From positions 17,288 through 81,287 of IMG/VR virus record IMGVR_UViG_3300030102_005560: a stretch of 64,000 nucleotides of DNA. The stretch is one strand, 5' to 3'. Below, one piece after another: positions 45,948 through 54,525 of this stretch (the stretch's first letter is position 1; each line of letters starts with the position of its first letter). Source of the DNA: a virus. The notes beneath the pieces are model-generated. The model ran no database searches, was not told where the DNA came from, and worked only from the letters and a program-made list of their open reading frames with translations. The position numbers were made by a program, and so were the translations under genes.

Positions 45948-47053
45948 CAAATTCCCTCCGCTGTGCCATCATAGAATTCGCACTTACCCACGCACAGTCC
46001 TTCCTGCATGAGCGTCAGACAGTTAGCATGTTTATATCCACTGTGGCCATTGCTCCCCATCACTATGCTGGAGACCTGAGTGGTGGTTACATCTCTGTCC
46101 CAATCGACCCATCCCTGCTCCGAGAGTATGTCCACTATCTGCTTGACGTGCTCCTCTTTCTTCTCCATGGGTACGCTTTCCGGAGGGAAGAACCAGCGTA
46201 GCCTGTCCCCTAGATATGAGGCGAGGTGGAATCTGGCTCTGTGAATCGGGTTGCCCTCCCCTAGTGCCGCTTGTGCTAGACACGGTAGAACCTTGATTTT
46301 ATTCAGCGATATGGTTGGTAGGTCCTTCATCTTCTTCGTCCTCTTGAATCTGGAGGGCCTCTTCTCTGGGAGGACCAGATGAACATCCTTCTCCCCTATC
46401 TGGATGTAGCCATTACGAGGCTCCTGCGCTAGGTCCAGAAGGTCATCATGGGAGAGCGTGAGTATCTCCTCGCTAGACAGGGGTATGCTCCAGCAGCCTC
46501 TTCTCATGTTGTATGAGTTAGGCAGACGTATCATGCCCGCTAAGTCGAACGCGACTGTAGGGTCGTTACATGACAAGTCCAGATTCTTGTCCCAGTTCCG
46601 GATGAGGTTTCTACCGCCTTGCTTTATCCTAGTTACCTCCAGACCATCAACGGGTGTGAAGGTCTCTGACAACGGCACGTAGATGTGATAGCCACCACCG
46701 CTGAACCAGACGTAGTGCCTGAAGTCGTTATCCAAGAAATGCTTGTGCAAGCGCCTCACTTGTTCTTGCATGAATGAGAAGTCGACTCCCTGTCCTCCGT
46801 TCTTGAAGTCCTTGCAATCGAAGTCCATGACGAAGTGCTTGACTATCGCACTGTTGTACTCGACACGATGATGCTTAGGAGGTGTGGTTCTCCTGTATCC
46901 ATAGGCGGTGAAGTAGGCATTGCCCCTACCATTCTTGCCTCTCCAGTATCTCTCCAAGTCGTCCCAACTGCGTACGATGTATCTTCCACCGTTCCTACCA
47001 TTGGAGCCTATCTCCAGCACCTCCCGTGGGAAGTCCAAGTCTATGAATGGCAT
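45947..47053 (-). CDS. Archaeo-eukaryotic primase: PriS-like catalytic domain fused to PriL-like Fe-S domain
   Basis: 368 residues from ATG 47053 (a TTG at 47062 is in frame). Catalytic motifs: FVMDFDCKD with D77 and D79; YVWFSGGGYHIYVP with the Gly-rich turn and H123; FDLAGMIRLPNSYN with D170 and R176. The C-terminal third carries C258, C345, C354 and C358 in a setting like the PriL C-terminal domain: LPCLAQA, then HRARFHLASYLGDRL, and CLTLMQEGLCVGKC. This suggests one chain holding both activities, catalysis and the 4Fe-4S domain used in primer initiation. Such fusions are known from archaeal mobile elements. Makes primers for PolB. Confidence 0.8.
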   Translation of the reverse strand: MPFIDLDFPREVLEIGSNGRNGGRYIVRSWDDLERYWRGKNGRGNAYFTAYGYRRTTPPKHHRVEYNSAIVKHFVMDFDCKDFKNGGQGVDFSFMQEQVRRLHKHFLDNDFRHYVWFSGGGYHIYVPLSETFTPVDGLEVTRIKQGGRNLIRNWDKNLDLSCNDPTVAFDLAGMIRLPNSYNMRRGCWSIPLSSEEILTLSHDDLLDLAQEPRNGYIQIGEKDVHLVLPEKRPSRFKRTKKMKDLPTISLNKIKVLPCLAQAALGEGNPIHRARFHLASYLGDRLRWFFPPESVPMEKKEEHVKQIVDILSEQGWVDWDRDVTTTQVSSIVMGSNGHSGYKHANCLTLMQEGLCVGKCEFYDGTAEGI

Positions 47054-47058
47054 CAAAA

Positions 47059-47367
47059 TCAAATCTTGTAGAATTTAGCAGATTTCCTAATCAGGCTCTG
47101 TTTGATTTCATGCGCCATCCTCTCCACCGACCAGTCGATGAAGAACCTCGGATTCACTATCACATCGAATGCCAAGAAGGATAGGCCGTGTGGTCCCTCT
47201 CCGTCTTCGATAAATACATCAAGGGTCATTTGCCTCCCAATACTCGTGCTAAAGGCCTGCTTAGCACCCAGTAGCCCTGTCTTCATGTTTATCTCAAACG
47301 GTTCTTTGATAAACTCACTCATTAGTTCATTCAGTACTTTCTTCGTTCGTTCTATATTCTCATTCAT
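47059..47367 (-). CDS. Hypothetical protein
   Basis: 102 residues from ATG 47367, chosen over an upstream frame extension because GGAGG lies 9 bp before it and the ATG is one base after the Cas4-like stop. Contains QMTLDVFIEDGEGPHGLSFL and FDVIVNPRFFIDWSVERMAHE; a mixed alpha/beta protein. No family recognised. It is placed between Cas4-like nuclease and primase genes. Confidence 0.5.
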   Translation of the reverse strand: MNENIERTKKVLNELMSEFIKEPFEINMKTGLLGAKQAFSTSIGRQMTLDVFIEDGEGPHGLSFLAFDVIVNPRFFIDWSVERMAHEIKQSLIRKSAKFYKI

Positions 47368-47368
47368 T

Positions 47369-48313
47369 TCATATCGCCTCCACATTATCATTCCACGCTG
47401 GGCACAACTCCATGAAGTCGCACCATTCACACTTCCTCGAACTTGGTTCAGGTGGAAATGAATCTTCAATATGTGACTTGACGAGTTTCTTCAATTTGTT
47501 CTCCACGGTCCTCGGTGCGTAACTCGTCTTCCTCGTACCGATTTCCTCTATCTCCCATTCGTCCTTGATGCCATTCTCATGTCCATTCGGGAACTCCCAA
47601 GCCCAGTGCGTCACTGGTAGGAACTTGGTGAACTGTCCCACTTCTAGGGCCAGCCTGTAGAATTGCATCTCCGGTCTCATCTTACTAGCGGTCTTTAGGT
47701 TCCACTTGCCTGTCTTCAACTCCATGAGAATGAAGCCAGAGTCACCATCAGAGTATATCGTATCGATGAAGCCTCTCATGTGTATGGGAATGCTCTCCCC
47801 GTCTACCTCGACGTCCCTACGAGCGTGGAATGAAACCTCATTGCCAACGGGCTTCCAGTTCTCACCCCCGTCTAGGAGTGTCAGCCTCTTGAACTGCCAC
47901 TCCAGCCATCTCTCTATCACTGCTTCCTCCCCATACATGTAGGGCTCAGGAGGCTTTGGTATGATGCTCCTGAGTAGTTCCATGGCAGCGTATTGATTGT
48001 CCTTCTCCAGATGCTCCAACACCTCTGGTAGCACCTCATCGACATGGTCCCAGAAGTACTCCACTATGGCATGCACGTTAGTACCGCGAATCATGGTGTA
48101 GTTTTCTTCAGAGGGCAACTCGTGAATGTACTTCAATTTGTATTGGTACTGGCAGAAGCCATGAGTGCCCATCGAGGACTTGCTCACCCTGAGTATCTTG
48201 TCCTTCATCGATGGGTGCCAAGCATACGTGCTGTTCTCGTAAGACTTTAGCAACTCATCATCGTGATACTCCTTGTTCTCGAAGAAGGCAGTATCGTTGG
48301 GGTTGAACTTCAT
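47369..48313 (-). CDS. Cas4/RecB-like PD-(D/E)XK nuclease with Fe-S cluster ligands
   Basis: 314 residues; ATG overlaps the upstream stop (ATGA). Four Cys are arranged as in Cas4 and AddB: C54 (GFCQYQYKLKY) and C295, C298, C304 (SSRKCEWCDFMELCPAW). Nuclease core: MRGFIDTIY with the motif II Asp and ILMELKTGKW with the E-x-K of motif III at about 182-206; QFYRLAL fits motif IV. Such nucleases resect DNA ends. No cas genes or CRISPR array are near, so a replication or recombination role, or host DNA breakdown, is likely rather than adaptation. Confidence 0.78.
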   Translation of the reverse strand: MKFNPNDTAFFENKEYHDDELLKSYENSTYAWHPSMKDKILRVSKSSMGTHGFCQYQYKLKYIHELPSEENYTMIRGTNVHAIVEYFWDHVDEVLPEVLEHLEKDNQYAAMELLRSIIPKPPEPYMYGEEAVIERWLEWQFKRLTLLDGGENWKPVGNEVSFHARRDVEVDGESIPIHMRGFIDTIYSDGDSGFILMELKTGKWNLKTASKMRPEMQFYRLALEVGQFTKFLPVTHWAWEFPNGHENGIKDEWEIEEIGTRKTSYAPRTVENKLKKLVKSHIEDSFPPEPSSRKCEWCDFMELCPAWNDNVEAI

Positions 48314-48474
48314 TTCTCCTCATCCCCCACGCAGTCACATGAATCCCCAGTCCACTTCATCCAGTCCTCGATGTTCTTCGGTAGACCGCAATTCTTGCAG
48401 TCTTCCAAGTCAAAGACCCACGGTGGTAGGCTTTCCTCAGGATGCTCTGGGTAACTGAACTCGCCGTCCTTCAC
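48310..48474 (-). CDS. Small Cys-containing hypothetical protein
   Basis: 54 residues from GTG 48474, chosen since it overlaps the upstream stop (GTGA) and GGAGG lies about 8 bp before it; ATG 48495 would give 61 residues. Contains CKNCG and a late CDC pair, so zinc could bind. Acidic, Trp- and Pro-rich (ESLPPWVFDLED). Coupled on both sides in the operon. Function unknown. Confidence 0.5.
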   Translation of the reverse strand: MKDGEFSYPEHPEESLPPWVFDLEDCKNCGLPKNIEDWMKWTGDSCDCVGDEEK

Positions 48475-48656
48475 TCCTCTTCCTCCAGTATACATCTCTC
48501 AAGGTAAACACAAGCGTCCATCAGTTCCTCTTGTAAGTGTATCAACCACTCCTTCTTGGACAAATCGGTACGCTCCATCGTAGTGCCGTACTTGTTCAGT
48601 CCAGCCACGCATCTTCTTGCTATCTTTATTATCACATTGTCTTCTATCTTGCTCAT
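48471..48656 (-). CDS. MazG-like small protein (possible nucleotide pyrophosphohydrolase)
   Basis: 61 residues from ATG 48656 with AGGTG 8 bp upstream. The pattern RRCVAGLNKYGTTMERTDLS followed by EWLIHLQEELMDACVYLER recalls phage proteins of the MazG-like/all-alpha NTP pyrophosphohydrolase group, where the E-x2-E and later D/E residues bind metal. It is much shorter than full MazG (about 100 residues or more), so it may be a minimal or structural relative. It lies next to PolB, so control of the nucleotide pool would make sense. Confidence 0.45.
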   Translation of the reverse strand: MSKIEDNVIIKIARRCVAGLNKYGTTMERTDLSKKEWLIHLQEELMDACVYLERCILEEEE

Positions 48657-48667
48657 TCTTCTTTCAC

Positions 48668-51031
48668 CTACCAATGGCTCTTGGGCATCTTGGCCCCGCA
48701 TGCCTCATCGAGAGACCTCCAACCCAGAGTGTCATACACCCTCTTTATCTTGGCCTTGATGAACTTGTCAACAATCAATCCGTAATCGACTGAGAAGCCC
48801 TCCAACTCGACTGGGTTCCTGAATGCCGCTACCTCTGTGTAAGGCATGTCCTCCGGCACCTTGGACACATACAACCACCTGATGCTATCACCGACCCTCA
48901 CGGGGTCCACTGGGTCCATGTGGTTGTTGTAGTACCTCGCTGCCCTGACAGAGAGCGGTGGTGTGTTCTTGTAGTTCTCCTTGCCAATCCTACCATAGGG
49001 AGCGAGTCTCTCCATGTTCCAATCCCCATTGAGCACTGAAGTGGAGAAGTCCCTGATTGCGTCCGTCACCTCTCTCTCCTCTGCCCCCGTGCCGACCTTC
49101 CTGAACAGCACCTCGGACACCTCCTTGGTCAGGGGTGATACGCTCGACGCCTTGTATGCGAAGCCAGTCACCTTCATGGTGCCCTTCTTGCTCTCAGGCC
49201 AAGTGATGATGCCGAAGTTCCTGTTCTTCACATCAGCCGTGGTCCAGTAGTCGAAGTAGGCCTCGAACTCTATCTCCATGCCGGGGAGGTCCAGAGTCGT
49301 TTGAATCTTGTCGTTAAGTTTGTCCACAAGGTCATCGACCTCATCGAATGGGCACTGTATGTACCCGGAATCAGTGTGTCCAGCAAGGGCCTTGTAGCCT
49401 AGCACCTCGCTCTCAGATAGGAGCATGTTGATGCATCTCCTACCGTAGTGCGTGATTGTAGCACCGATGTCTGGGTCTATCCACCCACCACCGACGGCCT
49501 TCTGTGAGACGTATCCGTAGCAAGCGTTGCTGTTGACCTTCACGGCCAATTGAAGCATGTTGTACTTGAACTTGGTATCCTCGTCCTCGGCCTCGTTCAT
49601 CTTGCGCTTGTACTTCTTCCTGAGTTCCATCATCTCGCTGATGAGGGAGGGTAGCACTCCTACCTTGTTCTGGTTCCAATGCGTCCCGTTCTCTATGCTT
49701 CTGATACCCTCCCCTTTCTTTCTCTCCTTAGTAGTGATGCAGAGGTTGGCATCCACGATTATCCGAGGGTACATGGCAGCGAAGTCGATGCAAGCGACTC
49801 CGGGCCACCTACCAGCCTTTGGTTGTGGTATGAAAGCAGCAGTCATCTCCTCCCTCTTCCTGTTGAATAGTGATGGGCCCTTCAGGTCGGTCCTCCTGCC
49901 TATCAGCCCTCGAATGTAATTCGACACGTTGTGAGTCGATTGGAATCTCACACCGCAGAACTTCTGCATGGTGGTGAAGAACGGTATCGCACTCACCTTC
50001 TCCGTGCATCTCCTGAGGAGAGTGGTGTCACGCACGCAGTAGTCTACGAACTCATTGAAGTTCTCGACCCACCAAGTGCGGACATCGGCGTCCATCTTCT
50101 CTCCCTGCTCCCCGAAATCATCGGAGAGTTTCAGGTCGACAGCGATGTCAGCGAGTTTGCGACTCTTGAACTGACCATTGCCGCTCTTCTGCCACAGGGA
50201 CTCGAGCCCTGTGCCTGTGCCCCACCTAGCGGCTGTGTCGAAGCACAACCTGCCTAGGATGGGTTGAGCAGTCTCCTTGTAGCCGTCCTTCCTAGGTCGG
50301 ATGACCTCCCCTATGGGACTCAGCCTATCTGCCTTGGAGCCGAGCCTGCGAATCAACTGGGGCAAGTCAGCCCACATGATTGCATGGGCTATGAGCATGT
50401 CAGGGTCGCACTCCTCGAGATGCTTCAGGAAGGCCTCATGCATGTCATCCTCGTTGGTGAACATGTAGAGCATGTACCCGCCCTCCTTGTCTATGAAATC
50501 CATCCACTCGCTGTCCACCTCTAGGTTCCAAGCGAACACGACAGGATGGTCTGCGTGTGTGTCGTCAATTGCTATCATGGTGGTGGCACCCTCGCAGGGC
50601 TCATTGGGTTGCCACTCCATATCGAAGTACCATATCCTCGGCTCGAGCAGAGGATAGTCCCTGCTGTCTGGGTATCTGTGCTTCAACCACTGGTCAGGGT
50701 ACGAGATATCAGCCTCGTAGGTCTTCAACTCCTCCTTTATCTCCCAGAGGTGCTGCGGGTGACTCACTTCCATCTTGAACAGCGGTGTGCCATCATTGCC
50801 CATCGCAGTCTCATCAGTCTTGAACTTCACACCGGGATACCTAGCCGCTATCCTAGAGAGCCTCCTCTCAGGGATGAACGAAGGCACCCAGCAGTGCGGA
50901 GCGCAATACTCGGGGTGGTCCGGATTTAGAGTCTTTACGGTAAGACCGTCCACATTGTTACGGGTTCTCACATACAGGTGTGGTTTGCTGAAGCCATCCC
51001 AGCCCTCCGGATAGAAGTAGTCCACAATCAT
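48668..51031 (-). CDS. polB: Family B DNA polymerase
   Basis: 787 residues. Exonuclease: WYFDMEW (D137, E139), AHAIMWADLP (D222; the usual Asn and Phe of this motif are replaced) and YCVRD (D335), so the acidic residues are complete. Polymerase: motif A DFAAMYPRI (D416), motif B KVNSNACYGY (498-507), motif C GHTDSGYI (551-558). In motif C the first Asp of the usual DTD is His (H552), while the catalytic D554 remains. The RNR/KKKY region reads VKNRNFGI. Normal length for a replicative archaeal-type enzyme. Encoded just after the clamp gene, with GGAG before the ATG. It would copy the viral genome with clamp and clamp loader. Confidence 0.93.
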   Translation of the reverse strand: MIVDYFYPEGWDGFSKPHLYVRTRNNVDGLTVKTLNPDHPEYCAPHCWVPSFIPERRLSRIAARYPGVKFKTDETAMGNDGTPLFKMEVSHPQHLWEIKEELKTYEADISYPDQWLKHRYPDSRDYPLLEPRIWYFDMEWQPNEPCEGATTMIAIDDTHADHPVVFAWNLEVDSEWMDFIDKEGGYMLYMFTNEDDMHEAFLKHLEECDPDMLIAHAIMWADLPQLIRRLGSKADRLSPIGEVIRPRKDGYKETAQPILGRLCFDTAARWGTGTGLESLWQKSGNGQFKSRKLADIAVDLKLSDDFGEQGEKMDADVRTWWVENFNEFVDYCVRDTTLLRRCTEKVSAIPFFTTMQKFCGVRFQSTHNVSNYIRGLIGRRTDLKGPSLFNRKREEMTAAFIPQPKAGRWPGVACIDFAAMYPRIIVDANLCITTKERKKGEGIRSIENGTHWNQNKVGVLPSLISEMMELRKKYKRKMNEAEDEDTKFKYNMLQLAVKVNSNACYGYVSQKAVGGGWIDPDIGATITHYGRRCINMLLSESEVLGYKALAGHTDSGYIQCPFDEVDDLVDKLNDKIQTTLDLPGMEIEFEAYFDYWTTADVKNRNFGIITWPESKKGTMKVTGFAYKASSVSPLTKEVSEVLFRKVGTGAEEREVTDAIRDFSTSVLNGDWNMERLAPYGRIGKENYKNTPPLSVRAARYYNNHMDPVDPVRVGDSIRWLYVSKVPEDMPYTEVAAFRNPVELEGFSVDYGLIVDKFIKAKIKRVYDTLGWRSLDEACGAKMPKSHW

Positions 51032-51035
51032 CGAA

Positions 51036-51800
51036 TCACTCCTGTTGGTCGATGATGATTAGCAGTCTCTCCTCGTTACTCTTCTCCTGCTGCACCACGA
51101 GCCCGGTCGCTTGACCGAAGTGCAGTGTCGCTGTGGAGGGTGATACGAGCCCTAGGCAGGGCATGAGCCATGGCCCGAAGTTGGAGTGGACCGTGTGCGC
51201 TGGCCCTTCGCTGTCATCCAAGTCAGTGGTGGCGAATATCCTCACGTCATGCTCCTTGCCGACAGCGACGGATATCTCACCAGCCTCAGCATTGGCAGTC
51301 ACCTTGAAGTCGGAGTTGTTCGCTATCAGGTTCTTCATCGATGATATGCTGTTGAAGTCCTTCAGATTGGCCGTGCCATGGACGTCGTAGTTATCCATGC
51401 CGAAACTCCTCCAATCCGCCTCCTCTGCCTTGGACACCAACTTATCGAAGTTGGGGAGCATCTGCGTGCTCTTGCAGTCGGTGATTGGCAGGTTCATCTT
51501 CAGATTGCCGGATGACACATACAGAGTCTTGCCATTGGCCATCTGCTTCAATGTGACCTGTCCCTTGCACTTCTTCACGAAGGTCACTAACTTCGCTAGG
51601 TCGGAGATGATTATCGAGCCAGCCTTGTCTACCCCTGAGGTGAGTGTCCTCTTCACTCTGAGATAGTGGGTCTGATACCCAACCGCGTAGGTCATGACTT
51701 GCTTGTCCTCGCTCAGGTCTAACCTGAGGTCATTGATGCTCTGAGGAAACTGGGCTATGTGACCTAACAACTCATCCTTGTCTAGAACTAGCGTGGGCAT
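51036..51800 (-). CDS. PCNA-like sliding clamp
   Basis: 254 residues from ATG 51800 with AGGTG 5 bp upstream; a longer frame to 51842 overlaps the preceding gene and is not needed. The sequence has the two-domain beta pattern of a clamp: LRLDLSEDKQVMTYAVGYQT, IIISDLAKLVTFVKKCKG, LYVSSGNLKMNLPI in the first half, and FKVTANAEAGEISVAVGKEHD and LLIIIDQQE in the second. Length is like PCNA (about 245-260). It lies directly upstream of PolB. Similarity is remote, so the call relies on pattern, length and neighbours, including a clamp-loader gene 2.7 kb upstream. Confidence 0.62.
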   Translation of the reverse strand: MPTLVLDKDELLGHIAQFPQSINDLRLDLSEDKQVMTYAVGYQTHYLRVKRTLTSGVDKAGSIIISDLAKLVTFVKKCKGQVTLKQMANGKTLYVSSGNLKMNLPITDCKSTQMLPNFDKLVSKAEEADWRSFGMDNYDVHGTANLKDFNSISSMKNLIANNSDFKVTANAEAGEISVAVGKEHDVRIFATTDLDDSEGPAHTVHSNFGPWLMPCLGLVSPSTATLHFGQATGLVVQQEKSNEERLLIIIDQQE

Positions 51801-51808
51801 CCAATCAC

Positions 51809-52783
51809 CTACAGGTTCTCTAGTTCGGGAAGCCCATTCCAAGTGGGTCTCTTGCCTTGCTCGGTTCTCAATATGATGCTCTTCTGTCCTTGGAGCGAGG
51901 CATCGGTCTTGCTCTTCTCGAACGTCGCTGTGTACTCTGACATGATGACGTCCCCATTGTCATCGGTGATGTCGTTTCTCTCGCACAGCACGATTTGGAA
52001 CAGGTAGTTGTTGGTGGCCTTCTCCCAAGCAGGGCGCCATTGCGCGTTTTGCTCATTCGCGCTGCTGTAGTTGGTCATCTTGAGATGAGTCTCCCAGAAC
52101 ACCCTCACGCCTCTCTTGACCAGACCCCTGCACGTAGCAGTCATCTGGTGGAAGCGCGTGGTCCTGATGGCCCAATCCCACTGGTACTCGACTCTCCTGC
52201 CTGTACCAGCGCCTCTGTTATCGGCAGCGTCTATCCCATCTCGACTTAACCCGAGGTCAGCGATGCGCATGCAATTGGTCGCTACGCTGTCCCATAGGTC
52301 CACACCAGTGACGAGAACGCCCCAGTACTGGTCGTGCTCGCTCAAGGTGTATTGCAGGATTGACATGACCCTGTCATGTGTAGCAGGGTAATCATAGGCA
52401 GTCCTGTCATTGACGTTCATGACCCAAGGGTCCCAGCACTTGATGTACTTGTTATCAGGGTAGAATGCCGACTTGGTAGCAGCACCGCCGCCATCGAAGT
52501 CGAGGATTGCTAGATACTTCGGCTCACCATCCTCACTCTTCGATATCTCATCGCAGTAATTTTGGAAGAAGTGCAGAACTACTCCTGACTTGCCTGTGTT
52601 CTCATGCCCTATGACTCCCATGAAGATGTGAGTCTTCGGACCACTTTGTTGTAGTTCCTCGAACTCTGCCTTCAGCGCAGCGAATGCGCCAGAGTCAGTT
52701 CTTTGAACAACAGGTGTGGCCTCGAGTTCATCCGCTGCTTCCTCCTCCACCTGAAGGTCCTTCGCCTTGCCGAACCCAGCCAT
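51809..52783 (-). CDS. RecA/Sak4-like ATPase
   Basis: 324 residues; ATG 52783 overlaps the upstream stop (TGATG). Walker A GHENTGKS at 59-66; a Walker B-like strand YLAILDFDGG at about 85-94, and another candidate WGVLVTGVDLWDS. The core matches the short RecA-fold ATPases of phages (AAA_24/Sak4 type), which act with ssDNA-binding proteins in strand annealing. RadA's N-terminal HhH domain is missing; instead there is an acidic N-terminal tail (LQVEEEAADELEA). Located between the coiled-coil gene and the clamp gene. Confidence 0.65.
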   Translation of the reverse strand: MAGFGKAKDLQVEEEAADELEATPVVQRTDSGAFAALKAEFEELQQSGPKTHIFMGVIGHENTGKSGVVLHFFQNYCDEISKSEDGEPKYLAILDFDGGGAATKSAFYPDNKYIKCWDPWVMNVNDRTAYDYPATHDRVMSILQYTLSEHDQYWGVLVTGVDLWDSVATNCMRIADLGLSRDGIDAADNRGAGTGRRVEYQWDWAIRTTRFHQMTATCRGLVKRGVRVFWETHLKMTNYSSANEQNAQWRPAWEKATNNYLFQIVLCERNDITDDNGDVIMSEYTATFEKSKTDASLQGQKSIILRTEQGKRPTWNGLPELENL

Positions 52784-53028
52784 CAATCCTCACTCCGCTC
52801 GGGTGCAGCAGGCTGCTGTTGCATCAGGTTCAGTTCGTTCATGTCTCTGCTCAGTTTCTCTGCCGATTGGATTACCGAGTTTGCGAAGCCCTCCAGCAAT
52901 CGCAGTGACATGAGCCTCTGGTTGGATACCTTCTGCAACTCCTGTGCTTGCCCCATCAGTTGGTCATAAGCGGCCTTTACGTTCTCTAGTTCTTCCTCTA
53001 CTTGTTTCTTGGTTTTCTTTTCTGTCAT
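52783..53028 (-). CDS. Small coiled-coil protein
   Basis: 81 residues, GAGGTGA 6 bp upstream. Nearly all helical with heptad-like spacing (KKQVEEELENVKAAYDQLMGQ, LEGFANSVIQSAEKLSRDMN), ending in a Gln/Pro/Ala tail. Coupled to the RecA-like ATPase. It could be a recombination mediator or oligomerisation partner; no family recognised. Confidence 0.5.
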   Translation of the reverse strand: MTEKKTKKQVEEELENVKAAYDQLMGQAQELQKVSNQRLMSLRLLEGFANSVIQSAEKLSRDMNELNLMQQQPAAPERSED

Positions 53029-53039
53029 TCCTAATCACC

Positions 53040-54365
53040 TCAGTTGAATTGCTCCGAGCCAGTGCTACCACCCTGCTGTCCTCTCCGGGACCGGCGTGCG
53101 CTGGCATACACTCCCATGGCCTTGATGTTGGGTATCATCTCTCCATCTCTTGACGACATGGCTAGTCTTCCGCAGACAAGCACCGGACTCCTCTCGGCGT
53201 ATGGCCACTTCTCCCCGTCCTCCTCCTCGAAGTGGAAGGGATGGCTCAGGTCGTTGCAGGCTCCTGAAATCCATACGGTGATGTCGCTACCGATGCCAGT
53301 GCCATGTATGTGTTGAAGTTTTGATGATGTCAGCGAAAGGGAGTATGACATACCACTCTCATCGTACTCGCTCTCCCTGCCCTCTGGTGACATCCTGTTG
53401 ACTATGCCCTTCGTGAAGACGATTGGTCCTACTCTGCCTTGTCTACCATCAGCGCCCTCGAACGTCCTGACATTGGCCTCGTAGGCCTCTGGTAGTTCCT
53501 CTAGGTCCACGTACGTCTCACCGACGAAATCCTCGCTGGTCCAGAAGGTGAACGGGTTGAGGAACTTCTTCACTCCGTCATCGACGAAGTCATCGGTGTA
53601 CTCGACCGCGCTCCAGAAGTTCATGTTGGTGTTGAGGATGTCCTTGAAGGCCTCGAGTTCAGTCGTTGGCATCCTCACCTGTATCTTGCATGGGACTCCT
53701 ATCCTAACCTCGCGGTCCTTGTTGTCGTCCGTGCAGTCCACCCTCCACAGGGATACGTTGCCGTTGTTGACGAACTCATTGATTTCATTGCCGAGGAAGT
53801 AATAGTGCCTGCCTATGCTCTTGCATGGATACGGATTGCCCGCTCTGCTCAGTAGGCAGCAGTAGTCGTTGCCTGCCCTGAATCCCATGGACGGAGTCTC
53901 CTCCACCGACTCGTTGGTCTGAAGCACGCCGTTCGTGGTGTTGATTACCCATGTGTCGCCCTCCTTCATGTAGTGACCGACCATGCCGCTGCCTAGGGCT
54001 TCGTTGCTGTTGTTTACCCACATCTCCGCTCTGCGTCGTACGATGTTGGCTCTCCTGTCCGAGGACTTGGCATCCACTCCTACGAAGCAACCTACGAACG
54101 TGGTGGTATCAGCACCACCGCCGCTCACGCCGCTCCTCCTGTCCATGATGACGAAGGACTCAGCCCAGTCAATCAGGAGGTCCTCGCTCTCGGCGGCCCA
54201 GTCGTCGCAGGAATGCTCGTCCATCAAGTGCTTGATGAATGCCTCCTGCACCTTCTCCAAGGACTCGCCAGTCCTCTCAGCCTGCATGCTGAGTCTCTCG
54301 ATGACCTCAGCAGGCCACTCTTCTGTCTTTCTTTCTTTCTTAAACGGGTTGTTATCATCTGTCAT
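53040..54365 (-). CDS. Putative ssDNA-binding (RPA-like) protein
   Basis: 441 residues from ATG 54365 (GAGGTGG upstream). N-terminal helical region (EVIERLSMQAERTGESLEKVQEAFIKHL), then beta-rich segments with possible OB folds: TFVGCFVGVDAKS, GVPCKIQVRMPTTE, ITVWISGACNDLS, SPVLVCGRLAMSSRDGE. The C-terminal tail is basic then Gly/Gln-rich (ARRSRRGQQGGSTGSEQFN), as in ssDNA-binding proteins. Place in the operon between RFC and the RecA-like ATPase fits. I cannot name a family, so this is a hypothesis from layout and context. Confidence 0.4.
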   Translation of the reverse strand: MTDDNNPFKKERKTEEWPAEVIERLSMQAERTGESLEKVQEAFIKHLMDEHSCDDWAAESEDLLIDWAESFVIMDRRSGVSGGGADTTTFVGCFVGVDAKSSDRRANIVRRRAEMWVNNSNEALGSGMVGHYMKEGDTWVINTTNGVLQTNESVEETPSMGFRAGNDYCCLLSRAGNPYPCKSIGRHYYFLGNEINEFVNNGNVSLWRVDCTDDNKDREVRIGVPCKIQVRMPTTELEAFKDILNTNMNFWSAVEYTDDFVDDGVKKFLNPFTFWTSEDFVGETYVDLEELPEAYEANVRTFEGADGRQGRVGPIVFTKGIVNRMSPEGRESEYDESGMSYSLSLTSSKLQHIHGTGIGSDITVWISGACNDLSHPFHFEEEDGEKWPYAERSPVLVCGRLAMSSRDGEMIPNIKAMGVYASARRSRRGQQGGSTGSEQFN

Positions 54366-54525
54366 ATTTCCACCTCTTCTCATCTCTTCCATTGATTTCA
54401 TCAACGGATTTTCTCAAGTTATCCACTACCATGGTCAGGTTGGCAATCTCCACCTCGACCCCAGCAAGTCCTCTTTGTATTGTGAGGCCCAATTCTTCAA
54501 TGTCTATGCTTCTTAATTCACTCAT
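54355..54525 (-). CDS. 56-residue coiled-coil protein
   Basis: A small gene filling the gap between RFC and the ssDNA-binding candidate. Its ATG overlaps the RFC stop (ATGA) and its end overlaps the next gene by 11 bp. The protein is helical with hydrophobic heptads (IDIEELGLTIQRGLAGVEVE, IANLTMVVDNLRKSVDEI) and a basic end (RDEKRWKYDR). Precise coupling at both ends and normal codon use support it. Function unknown; perhaps a subunit helper for replication proteins. Confidence 0.6.
   Translation of the reverse strand: MSELRSIDIEELGLTIQRGLAGVEVEIANLTMVVDNLRKSVDEINGRDEKRWKYDR

Noticed and set aside
51801-51842. N-terminal extension of the clamp
   Set aside because: It would overlap the preceding gene, while ATG 51800 has a good ribosome site and begins with clamp-like sequence.
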